From NCBI GenBank assembly GCA_044337705.1, contig JBIINB010000008.1, positions 1-64,000 on the forward strand: 64,000 bases of DNA. Reading direction: 5' to 3'. The position numbers were made by a program, and so were the translations under genes. Shown piece after piece: positions 54,135-63,870 of the stretch (position 1 is its first letter; every line of letters begins with the position of its first letter). The notes under the pieces are model-generated. The model did no database searches and was not told the DNA's origin. It worked only from the letters and a program-made list of their open reading frames with translations. The DNA is from JBEISR01 sp044337705. Lineage in GTDB: Bacteria; Planctomycetota; Planctomycetia; Pirellulales; Pirellulaceae.

Positions 54135-54703
54135 ATCGATCTGAGTGGCGAGGCGGTCAGGGCGGTGCACAACGTCCACCCTACTGCAGCAAAAAAACCC
54201 GGCCGCCCAAACTGGCCGGCTAGGCTAAAGGCAGATAACCTCCACAGCGGTTCAAAATCCTATGAATCCATGCAAAGCGCCGCGCGATCATCGTGCGAGG
54301 CAACCAATACTAGCACCGAGGCGCTAGACACAGGTCGGAACAAAAGCACCAAACGCATCCGGGAAGAAGGGAAATCATACGATTGCAGCGAAAACCCCTC
54401 CTCCAGCCCAAGCAGTCGATCGCCAGCATCCTCAACCTTGTCCACCAGTACAATTCGTGCAAAAAAGAGGTGCACGGCGAGCAATCAACAGACTTTGGAG
54501 TACCCTGATTCCGAATGAGGGACTTCTCGCTTGGCTGCAACTTGGAACGTTGCAATGCTCGCTGTCGCGTCTTGTCCCAAGATCCAGTTCGATGACAATA
54601 GTCTCATCCCCTTCAGGCGCTTTCCGCCGCCTTTCACTGAACAAATGGTGTCGTCACGCTAATGAAAGGCCCCTAAACATTGGCGGAGCATTCAGGCATT
54701 TCT
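54135..54703. other. AT-richer intergenic region; no supported gene
   Basis: About 570 bases with base composition unlike the surroundings. Several short frames exist on both strands but none has a ribosome-binding site, a family match or consistent codon use. It may hold decayed gene remains. It includes the minus-strand terminator-like hairpin at 54191-54219. Confidence 0.5.
54191..54219 (-). terminator. Minus-strand terminator-like hairpin without an obvious gene
   Basis: On the minus strand GCCGGCC-AGTTTGGGC-GGCCGG is followed by G and then seven T residues. Geometry is good, but no leftward gene ends here; the nearest leftward genes start beyond 55.9 kb. Confidence 0.5.
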
Positions 54704-55546
54704 ATGACGTCGCCGCTATTGAGTCGATTCAATCGGCAATTAAAGCTACCTGACATTCGTTGCACCTCAAATTCTATGATGCTCCAGATTAGCGGAAAAC
54801 CTGCATTCCTCATTATTGGTGCTCAAAAGGCTGGAACCAGTTCGCTGTTCCGCTATCTGGCTCAACATCCCAATATTCAATTGCCGCAAAAGAAGGAATT
54901 GCATTTTTTCGATGTATGGTATGGAAATGGCATTGAATGGTATGAAGGACAATTCCCAAGAGCTTGTTCCCATTCCCAATACATCAGTGGTGAAGCATCA
55001 CCTTATTATGTTTTTCATCCACTGGTTCCCGAGCGAGTTTTTCGCCACTATCCCACAATCCGCCTAATTGTTTTGCTCAGGAATCCGGTCGACAGGGCCT
55101 ACTCGCATTTTCACATGGCACGAAACCGAAATAAGGAGCCCGAAGAGTCCTTCATGCGTGCAGTGGATCTGGAGTACGACCGGATAGCATTTGAAAAGCA
55201 ACAGATAAAAGAAGGGATCATTAACTCAGGGGGTAGCTTTCGCAATTGGAGCTATGTCAGCAGGGGATTGTACGGGGAGCAGATTGCTCGCTGGCAACAA
55301 TATTTTCCTTCGGAACAGTTTCTTTTCATCAAGAGTGAGGATTTTTACGCGAACACGATCGATGAACTGGAACAGGTTCATGACTTTCTTGATATTCCAA
55401 ACGTCCCGCCAGTCGATATTTCTCCGGTAAACACAAACCAGTACCCCGACCTTCCTGCTTCGGACAGAAAAAAATTGGAGGAATACTTCAGAGAGGATGG
55501 CACGGTCTTGCGGAAATTAATCGGAAGTCGTTTCTCATGGTTCTAG
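54704..55546 (+). CDS. Sulfotransferase family protein, probably horizontally acquired
   Basis: The 280-residue protein has both PAPS-binding motifs: FLIIGAQKAGTSSLFRYL (5'-phosphosulfate loop) and RLIVLLRNPVDRAYSHFHMA (3'-phosphate site), plus KKELHFFDVWYGNGIEWY and FIKSEDFYANTIDELEQV, close to heparan-sulfate-type sulfotransferases. It would sulfate a carbohydrate. The gene is AT-rich with AT-ending codons unlike its neighbours and is flanked by gene-poor DNA, suggesting acquisition. Start uncertain: ATG 54704 is used; TTG 54680 and ATG 54776 are in frame, all with weak ribosome-binding sites. Confidence 0.9.
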   Translation: MTSPLLSRFNRQLKLPDIRCTSNSMMLQISGKPAFLIIGAQKAGTSSLFRYLAQHPNIQLPQKKELHFFDVWYGNGIEWYEGQFPRACSHSQYISGEASPYYVFHPLVPERVFRHYPTIRLIVLLRNPVDRAYSHFHMARNRNKEPEESFMRAVDLEYDRIAFEKQQIKEGIINSGGSFRNWSYVSRGLYGEQIARWQQYFPSEQFLFIKSEDFYANTIDELEQVHDFLDIPNVPPVDISPVNTNQYPDLPASDRKKLEEYFREDGTVLRKLIGSRFSWF

Positions 55547-55915
55547 AAGTCTTGAAGGTTTCAGGACGCTGTTTTTGAGATTTCCACCGCTGACGGGACT
55601 TGGTGCGAAGAAGTCGCATGGGCGAGGTTTCCGGCCAACAGCAAATCGAAACGTCGGGTGCGTGGGCTGTGGTAGATGGTAATGCACCAAGTTCTATGAT
55701 CGGCGTGTGGGGGCATGAACGACTAGATCCATCTTGCTTATTGTGGCTCTTCAGCACGATCTGACTCGCAGGAAGGAAGACCAAAAACGAGTCCTTCCAT
55801 TTTTTCCGATTGCGACGAGAAGCGATTGACAATCGGTCGGCTTTGGAAGCACCGAGGTCCTATTTTGGATCGCGGAGAGATCGACGACGATCCAATTCGG
55901 TTTGTCCCTATCGAA
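55547..55915. other. Intergenic region after the sulfotransferase; no supported gene
   Basis: 369 bases, still AT-richer than the flanks. Frames on both strands lack family features. It separates the sulfotransferase from the convergent ChbG/HpnK-like gene. No clear terminator. Confidence 0.45.
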
Positions 55916-56857
55916 TCATGGCGCGCGGGTGTGATCCATAAATTGCCGCCAGGTGATCGATTCAATATGGTGGTCCCCCAGCAGTTTCTTGAATTCCTCG
56001 GAGGAAAAAAGCTGCCGATCCTGGTTGCGACGCGCCGCGCTGTTGGTGACGGCCCGAAGCTCTTCATCGTCATAACCACAGTGAATGATCAACTGGTGAA
56101 TCCCTTGCGGAATCTTTGCAATCGCTTCCTCATAGGCCGCTTTCCTCATCTCCAGATCGTCTCCACCATAGATCTGCACCAGGGAATCGAGCACTGGCAA
56201 CTTTCGCTGGTCCAGCATCTGGATGGCTGACTCCAGCCTTGCTGCTAGCGCGGGGTAGCCCTTTCGCGTCGGTTCATCCAGCGATCGAAGGAAGAGTACG
56301 GGCAGGTCGTACTCGATCCCCAGTTTCAGATAGACTGCCACCAGATCCGGCCGGCTCATCACGGCACCCATATGCGTATCCAGATGGCTCAGCGGTACCC
56401 CGAATGCTTTGGCGCGGTCGATCTGCGCTCGCAATTCCTTCTCGACGTGGTCCGCGTTTGCATTCTCCATTACCTGCTGGACATTATCCCAGAGATAGCC
56501 TTCCGGATCGACCAGCGACGGCACGTCACTTCGATCCGCAACTGGTCCCCAGCGGTAGACGTCCCATTCGGAATTGAGAGTCAGATGGATTCCGTAATCG
56601 TACTCCGGATGCGTTTTGGCATACTGCGCGAATTCCTTGAACCATGGACATGGCACCATGATGCTCGCGGATCGGACCAGCCCGCTTTCCAGAGCAGCGA
56701 TCGTCCCCACGTTGGCCGAGTGCGACATGCCGGCGTCATCGGCATGGACGATCAGGTACTTTCCGGGCGCCAGTCGTTGTGCCGATGCAGGCGAAGCGAA
56801 TGGTACAAGGAATATAAAAGACATAACGGCCCAGAGGCCAGACTTGATGAAAATCAT
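55916..56857 (-). CDS. ChbG/HpnK family deacetylase, exported
   Basis: The 313-residue product has a signal peptide ending ASA near residue 26, then family signatures LIVHADDAGMSHSANVG (metal Asp/Asp), YGIHLTLNSEW (His) and SHLDTHMGAVMSRPDLV (His), and LIIHCGYDDEELRAV. YdjC/ChbG/HpnK enzymes deacetylate N-acetylated sugars such as chito-oligosaccharides or hopanoid glucosamines. Export suggests a periplasmic sugar substrate. ATG 56857; a GTG two codons upstream is possible. Confidence 0.9.
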   Translation of the reverse strand: MIFIKSGLWAVMSFIFLVPFASPASAQRLAPGKYLIVHADDAGMSHSANVGTIAALESGLVRSASIMVPCPWFKEFAQYAKTHPEYDYGIHLTLNSEWDVYRWGPVADRSDVPSLVDPEGYLWDNVQQVMENANADHVEKELRAQIDRAKAFGVPLSHLDTHMGAVMSRPDLVAVYLKLGIEYDLPVLFLRSLDEPTRKGYPALAARLESAIQMLDQRKLPVLDSLVQIYGGDDLEMRKAAYEEAIAKIPQGIHQLIIHCGYDDEELRAVTNSAARRNQDRQLFSSEEFKKLLGDHHIESITWRQFMDHTRAP

Positions 56858-56919
56858 CAGCACTCACCCACGCAATAGAGTCTTTTGCCATCCGGCGCCA
56901 GCCACCTCCAACAGGCAGT

Positions 56920-57702
56920 TTAGGCGCGTCGCTTGAGCATATAGACGACGTCTTCCGAAGACGGATCGACGTCGATCGGATCGTCGATCGAATAGCGGAA
57001 GTCGTAAGTCGCTTCGATCTCCCATTGGGGCACCGAGTCGATGAATTTCTGGAACTGTTTCCAGGTGTAACTTCGCAGCACCAGGCAATCGTCGATGCGG
57101 TAGGAGCCAGACGGACGATGGATATCAAAGCGAATGTTGAAGCGTTCGATCCGCGTGCGGGTGTCTTTATCGCGAGGCCACATCTGGGTGTTGACGACCA
57201 GATGGCCGCGTCTGGCCGACCAGGATTCATGGTCGGTGGGAGTTCCTTCCTGAGGGGTCAGATGAAGCCCCAGGGCATAAAAGCCGCCTGGGCGAATCGC
57301 ATCGGCCATCGATCGCAGGTGACCGACCGCCTGAGCTTCGGTGGTGAGATGGCGGAAGGAGTTGATCGTGTTGAAGGCGGCGTCATAGGGCCGCTTCACC
57401 TGAAAATCGCTCATGTCGGCCACCCAGGTTTTTGCCGCGAGGGAATGTCGCTGCAACCGTCGGTTGCAGTATTCGATCGCCTTGGGATTCAGGTCGATAC
57501 CATCGACCTGGTAACCGGCTTTGGCAAAGCGGTAGACCAACCGCCCCGTTCCACAAGCTGGTTCAAAGAGCCGCCTCGGAGGCCTGCTCAGATGCTTGGC
57601 AAAGGCAGCTTTGAGAAACTTGAATTCGGCAGCCCAGTCGCTGCCAAAAATCAGGTCGTAGTAGATGGGATTGTCGTAGATGCTTTCCTGGCGTACTTCC
57701 AT
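56920..57702 (-). CDS. Class I SAM-dependent methyltransferase
   Basis: The 260-residue protein has AdoMet motif I LFEPACGTGRLVYRFAKAG, the acidic end of strand 2 (VDGIDLNPKAIEYCN), and YDAAFNTINSFRHLTTEAQAVGHLRSM with GGFYALGLHL, like small-molecule methyltransferases. ATG 57702 is chosen; a GTG at 57714 is in frame. It lies 62 bases from the deacetylase gene in the same direction. Substrate unknown. Confidence 0.85.
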   Translation of the reverse strand: MEVRQESIYDNPIYYDLIFGSDWAAEFKFLKAAFAKHLSRPPRRLFEPACGTGRLVYRFAKAGYQVDGIDLNPKAIEYCNRRLQRHSLAAKTWVADMSDFQVKRPYDAAFNTINSFRHLTTEAQAVGHLRSMADAIRPGGFYALGLHLTPQEGTPTDHESWSARRGHLVVNTQMWPRDKDTRTRIERFNIRFDIHRPSGSYRIDDCLVLRSYTWKQFQKFIDSVPQWEIEATYDFRYSIDDPIDVDPSSEDVVYMLKRRA

Positions 57703-57897
57703 GGCTTGTGGCACAAATCTCTATGGACAAGGTATTCTGAAGGCCTCGTGGCACTTGCATCAGCATAGCGGATGCCGTCTGCAACGGGGGATTCCGGCAG
57801 GTGTGCTCTCCTGACACTCTCGATGCCATCGATGGATGTGACTTCCCGAGTCGGCTCGTTGCAAGCTTCCGAACCGATCCTTCCCTGAGGCCTCCGG

Positions 57898-58671
57898 ATG
57901 ACCGCTGCTGTCGCCGCTCTGTTTTTCCTGATCGCGGCACTTTATGCTTCCGTGGGATTCGCCGGTGGATCGTCGTACCTTGCGCTCCTCGCGTGGCTTG
58001 ACTTTCCAACCGACCAGGTGCGTTCGACGGCGCTGGGATGCAATCTTGTGGTATCTCTATGGGGCTTTGCGCAGGCGATTGGGCGATCTACGATGCCGTG
58101 GCGATTCCTATTGCCCCTAGTTGGCTGTTCCATGCCGACTGCGTGGTATGCCGCCAGCATGACGATCTCCAGGCCGCTCTTTTTAGGACTTGTCAGCGGA
58201 TGTCTGGGGATCAGCGCGGTAGCGCTTCTGTTTCCGCAAAAAAACGAAGGTGAATTGGTTCCCTTGGAGCCGCAGCCGACTCGACGGATCACCCTGCTTG
58301 CCTGCCTCATGGGGTTTCCCCTTGGGCTGATTGCTGGATGGACGGGGATTGGTGGGGGTATCTATCTGGCCCCCTTGCTGCACCTGATGCGATGGGGCAC
58401 TCCCGTTCAGATCGCATCATTGGCCACAGGTCTGATCGCATGCAATTCGATTGCCGGACTTTTAGGGAGATGGAGCGCATCGGGCGGCTGGCAGGGGCAC
58501 ATCGATCCGTCTTTCACTCTGTGGATGATTGCAGCCTTGTCTGGCGGAATGATTGGAAATCGATGGCTGCATCATCACCGGAATGGTCCAGCCATCCGAT
58601 TCGCTACAGGAATCGTGGTGGCGATGGTTGCGCTGCAGCTCGCCTTCCGCGCGGCCAGCCATGCATACTGA
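57898..58671 (+). CDS. TauE/SafE (TSUP) family sulfite/organosulfonate exporter-like protein
   Basis: The 257-residue protein has eight hydrophobic segments, with the family repeats ASVGFAGGSSYLALLAW and GLIAGWTGIGGGIYLAPLL in the two halves. TSUP members export sulfite, sulfonates or other anions. It lies alone on the plus strand between leftward methyltransferase genes. No substrate clue is present. Confidence 0.9.
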   Translation: MTAAVAALFFLIAALYASVGFAGGSSYLALLAWLDFPTDQVRSTALGCNLVVSLWGFAQAIGRSTMPWRFLLPLVGCSMPTAWYAASMTISRPLFLGLVSGCLGISAVALLFPQKNEGELVPLEPQPTRRITLLACLMGFPLGLIAGWTGIGGGIYLAPLLHLMRWGTPVQIASLATGLIACNSIAGLLGRWSASGGWQGHIDPSFTLWMIAALSGGMIGNRWLHHHRNGPAIRFATGIVVAMVALQLAFRAASHAY

Positions 58672-58723
58672 ATCGGTCTGACAGACATGCACCGGGCGGC
58701 GTTCAGAAGCGCGCGGACCTTCC

Positions 58724-59419
58724 TCAGGCGACATGCTGCGGGTCGGTCTTTCGAATCACCCCCGACCAGACCAGCCCACCTTGGCTCCGCTCCATCTGCT
58801 GCCAAGAAGCCTGCGCGGGGAGGGGCCACTCGGCAATCTCTTCGAACGACCAGATCGATTGCTGGACCAGAGGATCACTTCGCCAGGGAATGATCTCCTG
58901 GCACAAGTAGGGAAGTTCGGTCCCATCGTCGGCCAAATCCCCTGGGAGCCAATCCCTCAGCAGCAGACTACCTCCCGGTTGCAGGCAGCGGATCGCTTCT
59001 GCTAGCCACTCCTGCGGCCGATCGACTCGATGCAGCATCAGATGTGCTACGATGGTATCGAAGTAGGCATCGGGAAATGGGAAAGGCCTTTCGTAGTCGA
59101 CATGGTGCAATTGGATGCGATGCGTCATACGCTCCACTTCCAGGGCGTATCGGGCCAGATCCAACAGTTCGGTCGATGTTTCGGATGCCATCACACGTGC
59201 ATCTGGCCACCGTCGGCAGATGGCAATGGCCAGCCGACCCGTGCTGCATCCCATTTCCAGGACGTGCCGCCCTGGCGTGGTGCAGGTTGCAACCCACCGG
59301 AGAAACTCTTCGTGCAATGGACCAAAGGGTGCGTCGTCCAGGGCGATCGCCTGGTCGATGGTGTAGTGTGGTCTGTGCCACAACGCGCGAGGAGACGGAG
59401 AGGAATTCATCGGTGGCAT
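58724..59419 (-). CDS. Class I SAM-dependent methyltransferase
   Basis: The 231-residue protein has motif I HVLEMGCSTGRLAIAICRRWP, an acidic strand-2 end, and YFDTIVAHLMLHRVDRPQEWLAEAIRCLQPGGSLLLRD as in UbiE-type methyltransferases. ATG 59419 follows GGGAAG; ATG 59410 is also possible. The upstream NCS2-like permease gene ends 14 bases away in the same direction, so co-transcription is likely. Substrate unknown. Confidence 0.86.
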   Translation of the reverse strand: MPPMNSSPSPRALWHRPHYTIDQAIALDDAPFGPLHEEFLRWVATCTTPGRHVLEMGCSTGRLAIAICRRWPDARVMASETSTELLDLARYALEVERMTHRIQLHHVDYERPFPFPDAYFDTIVAHLMLHRVDRPQEWLAEAIRCLQPGGSLLLRDWLPGDLADDGTELPYLCQEIIPWRSDPLVQQSIWSFEEIAEWPLPAQASWQQMERSQGGLVWSGVIRKTDPQHVA

Positions 59420-59433
59420 TACTTCCCAATCGA

Positions 59434-61179
59434 TCAATCGACCGCAGGCACCTGCGAACCGGCAGACTGACGCTTCTGCTCGCTGGAACGCAGATACCAA
59501 CCCCAGGCGGCAAGAATCGCAGCCGTGATGGCATACCCCGCAGCCCACTGGAACTGTAGCGGACGGTACTCGGCAGGCAACACCCATCGCTCTATATCCA
59601 GCCCGGGAATGGCGATCGGAAGGAATAACGCATTGCCTGGAAGAGGAGAATGGATGATTCCAAGAAGGGTCATCACTGCGCATCCCAGAATGAATAGGGC
59701 TGCCACCCCCAATCGTCGGTCGATCGCGTAGGCGAGTGCCGATGCCCAGAAGAGACTGGTCAGGATAAAGCTGCTTGCAAGCATCGAAGCGGTTTGAAGC
59801 TGTTCTCGCAGCTTGCCGTTGGCCAGGGTCTTGGCGGAAATGGACGTGACGACGGGAACTGCCGGATCAGTCGGTGAAGTGGCCGCCGGCGCAGGAGCCT
59901 GGATCTTGGCCTGGGCGACGACCGGATCGCCGAAGATCTGGCCGGCAAAATTCAGCGCCAGAAATGCCAATGCTGGAACGCAGGCCAAAGCGACCGCCGG
60001 ATAATGCCGCTTCGGGGTCGCCTGAAAACTCTGAGCGGTGATTTCCAGCCCGATAAAGATCAGGATCGGATAGACCGCAGCCTCCGGAACCCATTGATAG
60101 AAGTAGCCGAAGCCGCCGGTTAGGCCTGCCAGTCCGATCGCCACGGCAGTCGCCAGAGTATAGGCGGTTCGTCCCCCCATCGCCTTGTAGGCTGGATGGC
60201 CGATGTAGGGCGTCGTCTGGATCACACCCCCGCAGAAACTGGCTGCCAGCGTCGCCACTGCTTCCACCAAAATTACCGGACCGGTCGGGTAAGGATCTCC
60301 GGCAGCCGCTGCGCTCTCGGTGCAATCGATCCCTCCGACTACCGTCGCCAATGCAAAAGGAAGAAGCACCGGGAGATAGGGAATCGCCACCTGCCAGTTC
60401 TTCAGCCAATCCAGCTTCCATGCCTCCATCCACTCGGTCGGCATCCAACCGGCCGCCGGAGAAAAGGCGATATGGGGAGCTGGAATCCAGCCCATCCCTC
60501 GCATCGCGTAGTGAATCACTCCCGCCACCATCAGCGCACCGACTACTCCCGGAACCTTTCCAGGCAGTGGAATCTGTGCGACCAGCGAAGTCAGCACGAT
60601 AGCCAGAGCCACAAACCCCACCACGGGGGAACCGAGCACATCCAGCAGTGGCAGGAAACTGATCAGCACCAGCGCAATGGCAGCCAGCGAACCCAGCAGT
60701 CCCGCGCGAGGAAAGACCCGCCTAGCCCAACCGGAGAAAAATGCGCAGAACACCTTGAACAGACCTGTCAGGAAAATCGAACTCATCCCGACATACCACA
60801 TCGCACGGGCGGCTTCCTGATCCGAAAGCCCCGTCCCTTTCGCAGCTTGGAAGGCTGGCCCCAGAACGAAAAAGGCCATGCCGAAAGTGCTGGGAGTGTC
60901 CAGCCCCAGGGGCATCGCCGTGACGCTGCGCCCCAGCTTCCGCATCATCCAAAGTGCCATAAAAAAATAAAGCAGGTCCCCGACCATCACACCGATGGCG
61001 GTGCCGGGAATCATATGCTTCAGGATAAAGTCAGCGGGAACGCCGTACTGGTTGGTCAGGATCGCCGTGATCAGCACCAAACCGGCAATGTTGTCGAGCG
61101 AAAGACCCATGAAGGCATTGATATCCCCCGAACCGATCCAGGACGCTTTCGCGCCGCCATCCTCTGCCTGCTGTCGCAT
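59434..61179 (-). CDS. NCS2-like xanthine/uracil-family permease
   Basis: The 581-residue protein has about twelve to fourteen hydrophobic segments and family features such as SLDNIAGLVLITAIL, TAMPLGLDTPSTFGMAFFVLGPAF, VVGGIDCTESAAAAGD and FCGGVIQTTPYIGHPAYKAMGGRTAY, the last two being the conserved binding-site regions of NCS2 transporters. A disordered, Ala/Pro/Thr-rich insert lies in the C-terminal half. ATG 61179 was chosen because the longer frame adds unrelated sequence. Substrate (purine, pyrimidine or other) unknown. Confidence 0.87.
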   Translation of the reverse strand: MRQQAEDGGAKASWIGSGDINAFMGLSLDNIAGLVLITAILTNQYGVPADFILKHMIPGTAIGVMVGDLLYFFMALWMMRKLGRSVTAMPLGLDTPSTFGMAFFVLGPAFQAAKGTGLSDQEAARAMWYVGMSSIFLTGLFKVFCAFFSGWARRVFPRAGLLGSLAAIALVLISFLPLLDVLGSPVVGFVALAIVLTSLVAQIPLPGKVPGVVGALMVAGVIHYAMRGMGWIPAPHIAFSPAAGWMPTEWMEAWKLDWLKNWQVAIPYLPVLLPFALATVVGGIDCTESAAAAGDPYPTGPVILVEAVATLAASFCGGVIQTTPYIGHPAYKAMGGRTAYTLATAVAIGLAGLTGGFGYFYQWVPEAAVYPILIFIGLEITAQSFQATPKRHYPAVALACVPALAFLALNFAGQIFGDPVVAQAKIQAPAPAATSPTDPAVPVVTSISAKTLANGKLREQLQTASMLASSFILTSLFWASALAYAIDRRLGVAALFILGCAVMTLLGIIHSPLPGNALFLPIAIPGLDIERWVLPAEYRPLQFQWAAGYAITAAILAAWGWYLRSSEQKRQSAGSQVPAVD

Positions 61180-61277
61180 GTCCTGCCCTGCCTCGTCTGC
61201 ATGAAATCGATTCAATAATAAAGGGGACAAAAAACGGGTACCGATGGAAACCAGCTGCTGCCCCACCGTCGGATCGA

Positions 61278-62585
61278 CTAACCGCCGAAGCAATATAGAT
61301 GCTTCTCACCTCGCAACAGGATCTGATCCTCCAGCGGCACCGGCGATCCGATGATGCTTTCTCCTAGATCGTTTTCAGAGAGAACTCGGAAGCTCTCCCC
61401 TTCAATCCGACCGACGAAAACCACACCATCTTCCCTGGGAGCAAACACCTTACCTGCAGCCACCAGCGGCGACGCGTAGAAGTTCGCGCGGCTCTTGGGG
61501 AACTCCCCCTTCCAGATCGTCTTTCCGGTCGCCGGATCAATTCCCTCCACCGTCCCATGATCGCCGACTAGTACTACCTGATGACGGTAAAGCGATGGCG
61601 AAGGGACAAAGGTTCCGACATCCTCTCGCCTCCAGACATGACTGGTCGATGTGACATCCCCCTGTCCGGCAAGCCGGATTCCATGGAGACGCGGGATTCC
61701 GCGATCATTGCGTCCGTAGGCGATCACCGCCATGTCGCCATCCAGTACCGGGGTGGCGATAGCGGGCCACAACTGGGCCTTGTCGGGATTGAAGTTGCCG
61801 CAAGACCATAACTCCTTCCCATCGGCCGACCGATGGATCGTCACATGCTCTCCTCCCCAAACCAAGATCGCTTCTTCCCCCTGGTAGTCGATCACCAGAG
61901 GCGTGCTGTAGCCATGATCGCATTCGGTCGGGACTTGGTAGTTGCGAGGCACTTTCCAGATGAGATTGCCGGTGGTTTGATCCCAAGCCGCCAACCATGA
62001 TTCTCCTTGATGCATGCGAGCCATGACAACGTGCTTTGCCGTCAGAACTGGCGATGTCCCATGGTCCCAGAAAAGGGTATCCTTGCCATACTCTTCCACC
62101 AGGTTGCGATTCCACTGGAGCTTGCCATCCAGATCCAGCGCCGCCAGGGTGCCACTCTTGAAGTAGACAAATAGCTGCCTTCCGTTGGACACCGGCGATG
62201 CATTGCTGCCCGAACCGTTGCGGTGCTTGCCTGGGTCTTCTGCCTCCAGCTTGGTCGTCCAAAGCAACTCTCCCCGGCGATCGAACGCCAGTACACTGTC
62301 GACCCCCTCGGAAGGAGCCGTAAGGCAGATTTGGCCATCGGCGAGGATGGGCGTCGAACAACCTTTCCCGGGCAGAGAGGCCTTCCAGCGGAGTTGCTGG
62401 GGACCAAGTCGATCAGGAAAACTTCCCTGCTCTATGCTTCCGTTGCCCGTCGGTCCTCGCCAGGATCTCCAATCCCCCTTCGAATCGGCCACCAGCGGCT
62501 CAGCCCCCACCGCCACGCCGATCCCACCCCAGCTCAACCCTAGCAACCCACCCCAAAAGACCCACTTTCCCAAGACACAGCGCAT
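61278..62585 (-). CDS. PQQ-type beta-propeller repeat protein, exported
   Basis: The 435-residue product has a signal peptide (residues ~1-27) and an outer-membrane-lipoprotein-like eight-bladed propeller: DWRSWRGPTGNGS, GSNASPVSNGRQLFVYFKSG, AALDLDGKLQWNRNL, LAAWDQTTGNLIWKV and IDPATGKTIWKGEF. These are PQQ/Pyrrolo-quinoline repeats of the BamB or quinoprotein type; no dehydrogenase active-site motif is evident. AGAGGAG precedes the ATG. Likely periplasmic. Confidence 0.87.
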   Translation of the reverse strand: MRCVLGKWVFWGGLLGLSWGGIGVAVGAEPLVADSKGDWRSWRGPTGNGSIEQGSFPDRLGPQQLRWKASLPGKGCSTPILADGQICLTAPSEGVDSVLAFDRRGELLWTTKLEAEDPGKHRNGSGSNASPVSNGRQLFVYFKSGTLAALDLDGKLQWNRNLVEEYGKDTLFWDHGTSPVLTAKHVVMARMHQGESWLAAWDQTTGNLIWKVPRNYQVPTECDHGYSTPLVIDYQGEEAILVWGGEHVTIHRSADGKELWSCGNFNPDKAQLWPAIATPVLDGDMAVIAYGRNDRGIPRLHGIRLAGQGDVTSTSHVWRREDVGTFVPSPSLYRHQVVLVGDHGTVEGIDPATGKTIWKGEFPKSRANFYASPLVAAGKVFAPREDGVVFVGRIEGESFRVLSENDLGESIIGSPVPLEDQILLRGEKHLYCFGG

Positions 62586-62886
62586 GATCGACTCCTCTCT
62601 GCAGACCCCAAGGATGTTGAAAGGGACTGGTCCGGTTCGATCGCATCCCTCACGGCTCTCGGCGAATTCCATCCAACTTTCCATGGAAAACTCCTCTGGC
62701 GATTGTAATCGTTGCGATGCGTTCGCGGGGACCGGAGTTATCGGGAGCCCGCAGCCGGGTGCCTTGCCTGTGACTTCTTCAGTCCGTTATCCTGCATCGA
62801 TGGTTCATATCCCAAAGTCCCATTCGCACACGCCCGAAAAGCCGTCGCGATTCCTCCCCTAACCCTCCCCTAAGAAAGCGAATTCC
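62586..62886. other. Divergent intergenic region; no supported gene
   Basis: 301 bases between the PQQ-propeller gene (leftward) and the TIM-barrel gene (rightward). No convincing promoter pair or repeat was found. Confidence 0.45.
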
Positions 62887-63735
62887 ATGCCCCTCTCCCG
62901 TCGCTCGATCCTTCGTGCCGCCGCATTGTCCACCACCCTGGGTAGTCTGCTCCGCCCTGCGAACGCGTCGGCACTCTTCCCGCTGGCCCAACAAGCCTCA
63001 CCTCTCAAACTGGGAATCCAGCTCTATTCCCTCCGTGGCTTTCCTCTGGATATTGCGCTTCAGCATGCCAAGGACCTGGGATTCCAGCAGGTGGAACTGT
63101 ACAGCGGGATGCTGCCGCTGGATGCCAGCGACGAACAGATCGCTGCCACGCGAAAGAAAGTGGAGTCGCTTGGGATGACCATCTCGGCTCACGGTGTCAA
63201 CGGTTTTGGAGCCGATGCAGCAGCGAACCGCAAGGTCTTTGAGTTCGCCAAAAAGCTTGGGATCCGAGCCGTCTCGGCCGATCCAGATCCAAAAGCCTTC
63301 GACAGCCTCAATGCCCTGGTCAAGGAGTTCGACATTCGAGTTGCGATCCACAATCATGGCCCAAGCCATCGGTACAACAAAGCGATCGACGTGCTGCGGG
63401 CAATCGAAGGGAAGGACGATCGCATCGGCGCTTGCGCGGACCTTGGGCACTTCATCCGATCGGGTGAAAAGCCGGTCGAAGTGATCCGCACGCTGAAGGG
63501 TCGCCTCTACGGAATCCACCTGAAGGATTTCGCCGAGATGAAGGAGAACACCAAAGGGGTCATTCTCGGAAAAGGTCATCTGAACTGCCAGGAAGTGTTC
63601 GAAGCACTGATCGCAGCGAAGTTCCCGACCGATGGCGCGCTGTCGCTGGAGTACGAAGAAAATCCCGACAATCCCGTCGAGGATATCCGCGCCTGCGTGC
63701 AAGTTGCCAAGAAGGCGCTGGATGCGGTGTCCTAG
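62887..63735 (+). CDS. Tat-exported sugar phosphate isomerase/epimerase-like TIM-barrel protein
   Basis: The 282-residue protein has a twin-arginine signal (LSRRSILRAAALSTTLG) and then an AP endonuclease 2-type TIM barrel: LGIQLYSLRGFPLD, QQVELYSGML, RVAIHNHGPSHRY (metal His), IGACADLGHFIRSG, LYGIHLKDFAEM and GALSLEYEENPDNPVEDI. The family includes sugar isomerases/epimerases and xylose isomerase-like proteins. Exported members are frequent in planctomycetes; substrate unknown. It ends 200 bases before a convergent partial frame. Confidence 0.88.
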   Translation: MPLSRRSILRAAALSTTLGSLLRPANASALFPLAQQASPLKLGIQLYSLRGFPLDIALQHAKDLGFQQVELYSGMLPLDASDEQIAATRKKVESLGMTISAHGVNGFGADAAANRKVFEFAKKLGIRAVSADPDPKAFDSLNALVKEFDIRVAIHNHGPSHRYNKAIDVLRAIEGKDDRIGACADLGHFIRSGEKPVEVIRTLKGRLYGIHLKDFAEMKENTKGVILGKGHLNCQEVFEALIAAKFPTDGALSLEYEENPDNPVEDIRACVQVAKKALDAVS

Positions 63736-63870
63736 CTCGCCTCGCGAGGAAAGAACGCGTTCGCTTCGGCAAACTTCCGGTGCGGCACTACCTGCCCCAA
63801 TGGTGATCCTGACTGAAGACGGGCCCTTTCGGCATCCAGTCCCGTCGACGGCGGACGGTTCCATCGAGGA

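Noticed and set aside
54252..54275. tRNA-like T-loop string GGTTCAAAATCC
   Set aside because: The flanking bases do not form a T-stem and no acceptor or anticodon arms can be drawn, so there is no tRNA or attachment-site evidence.
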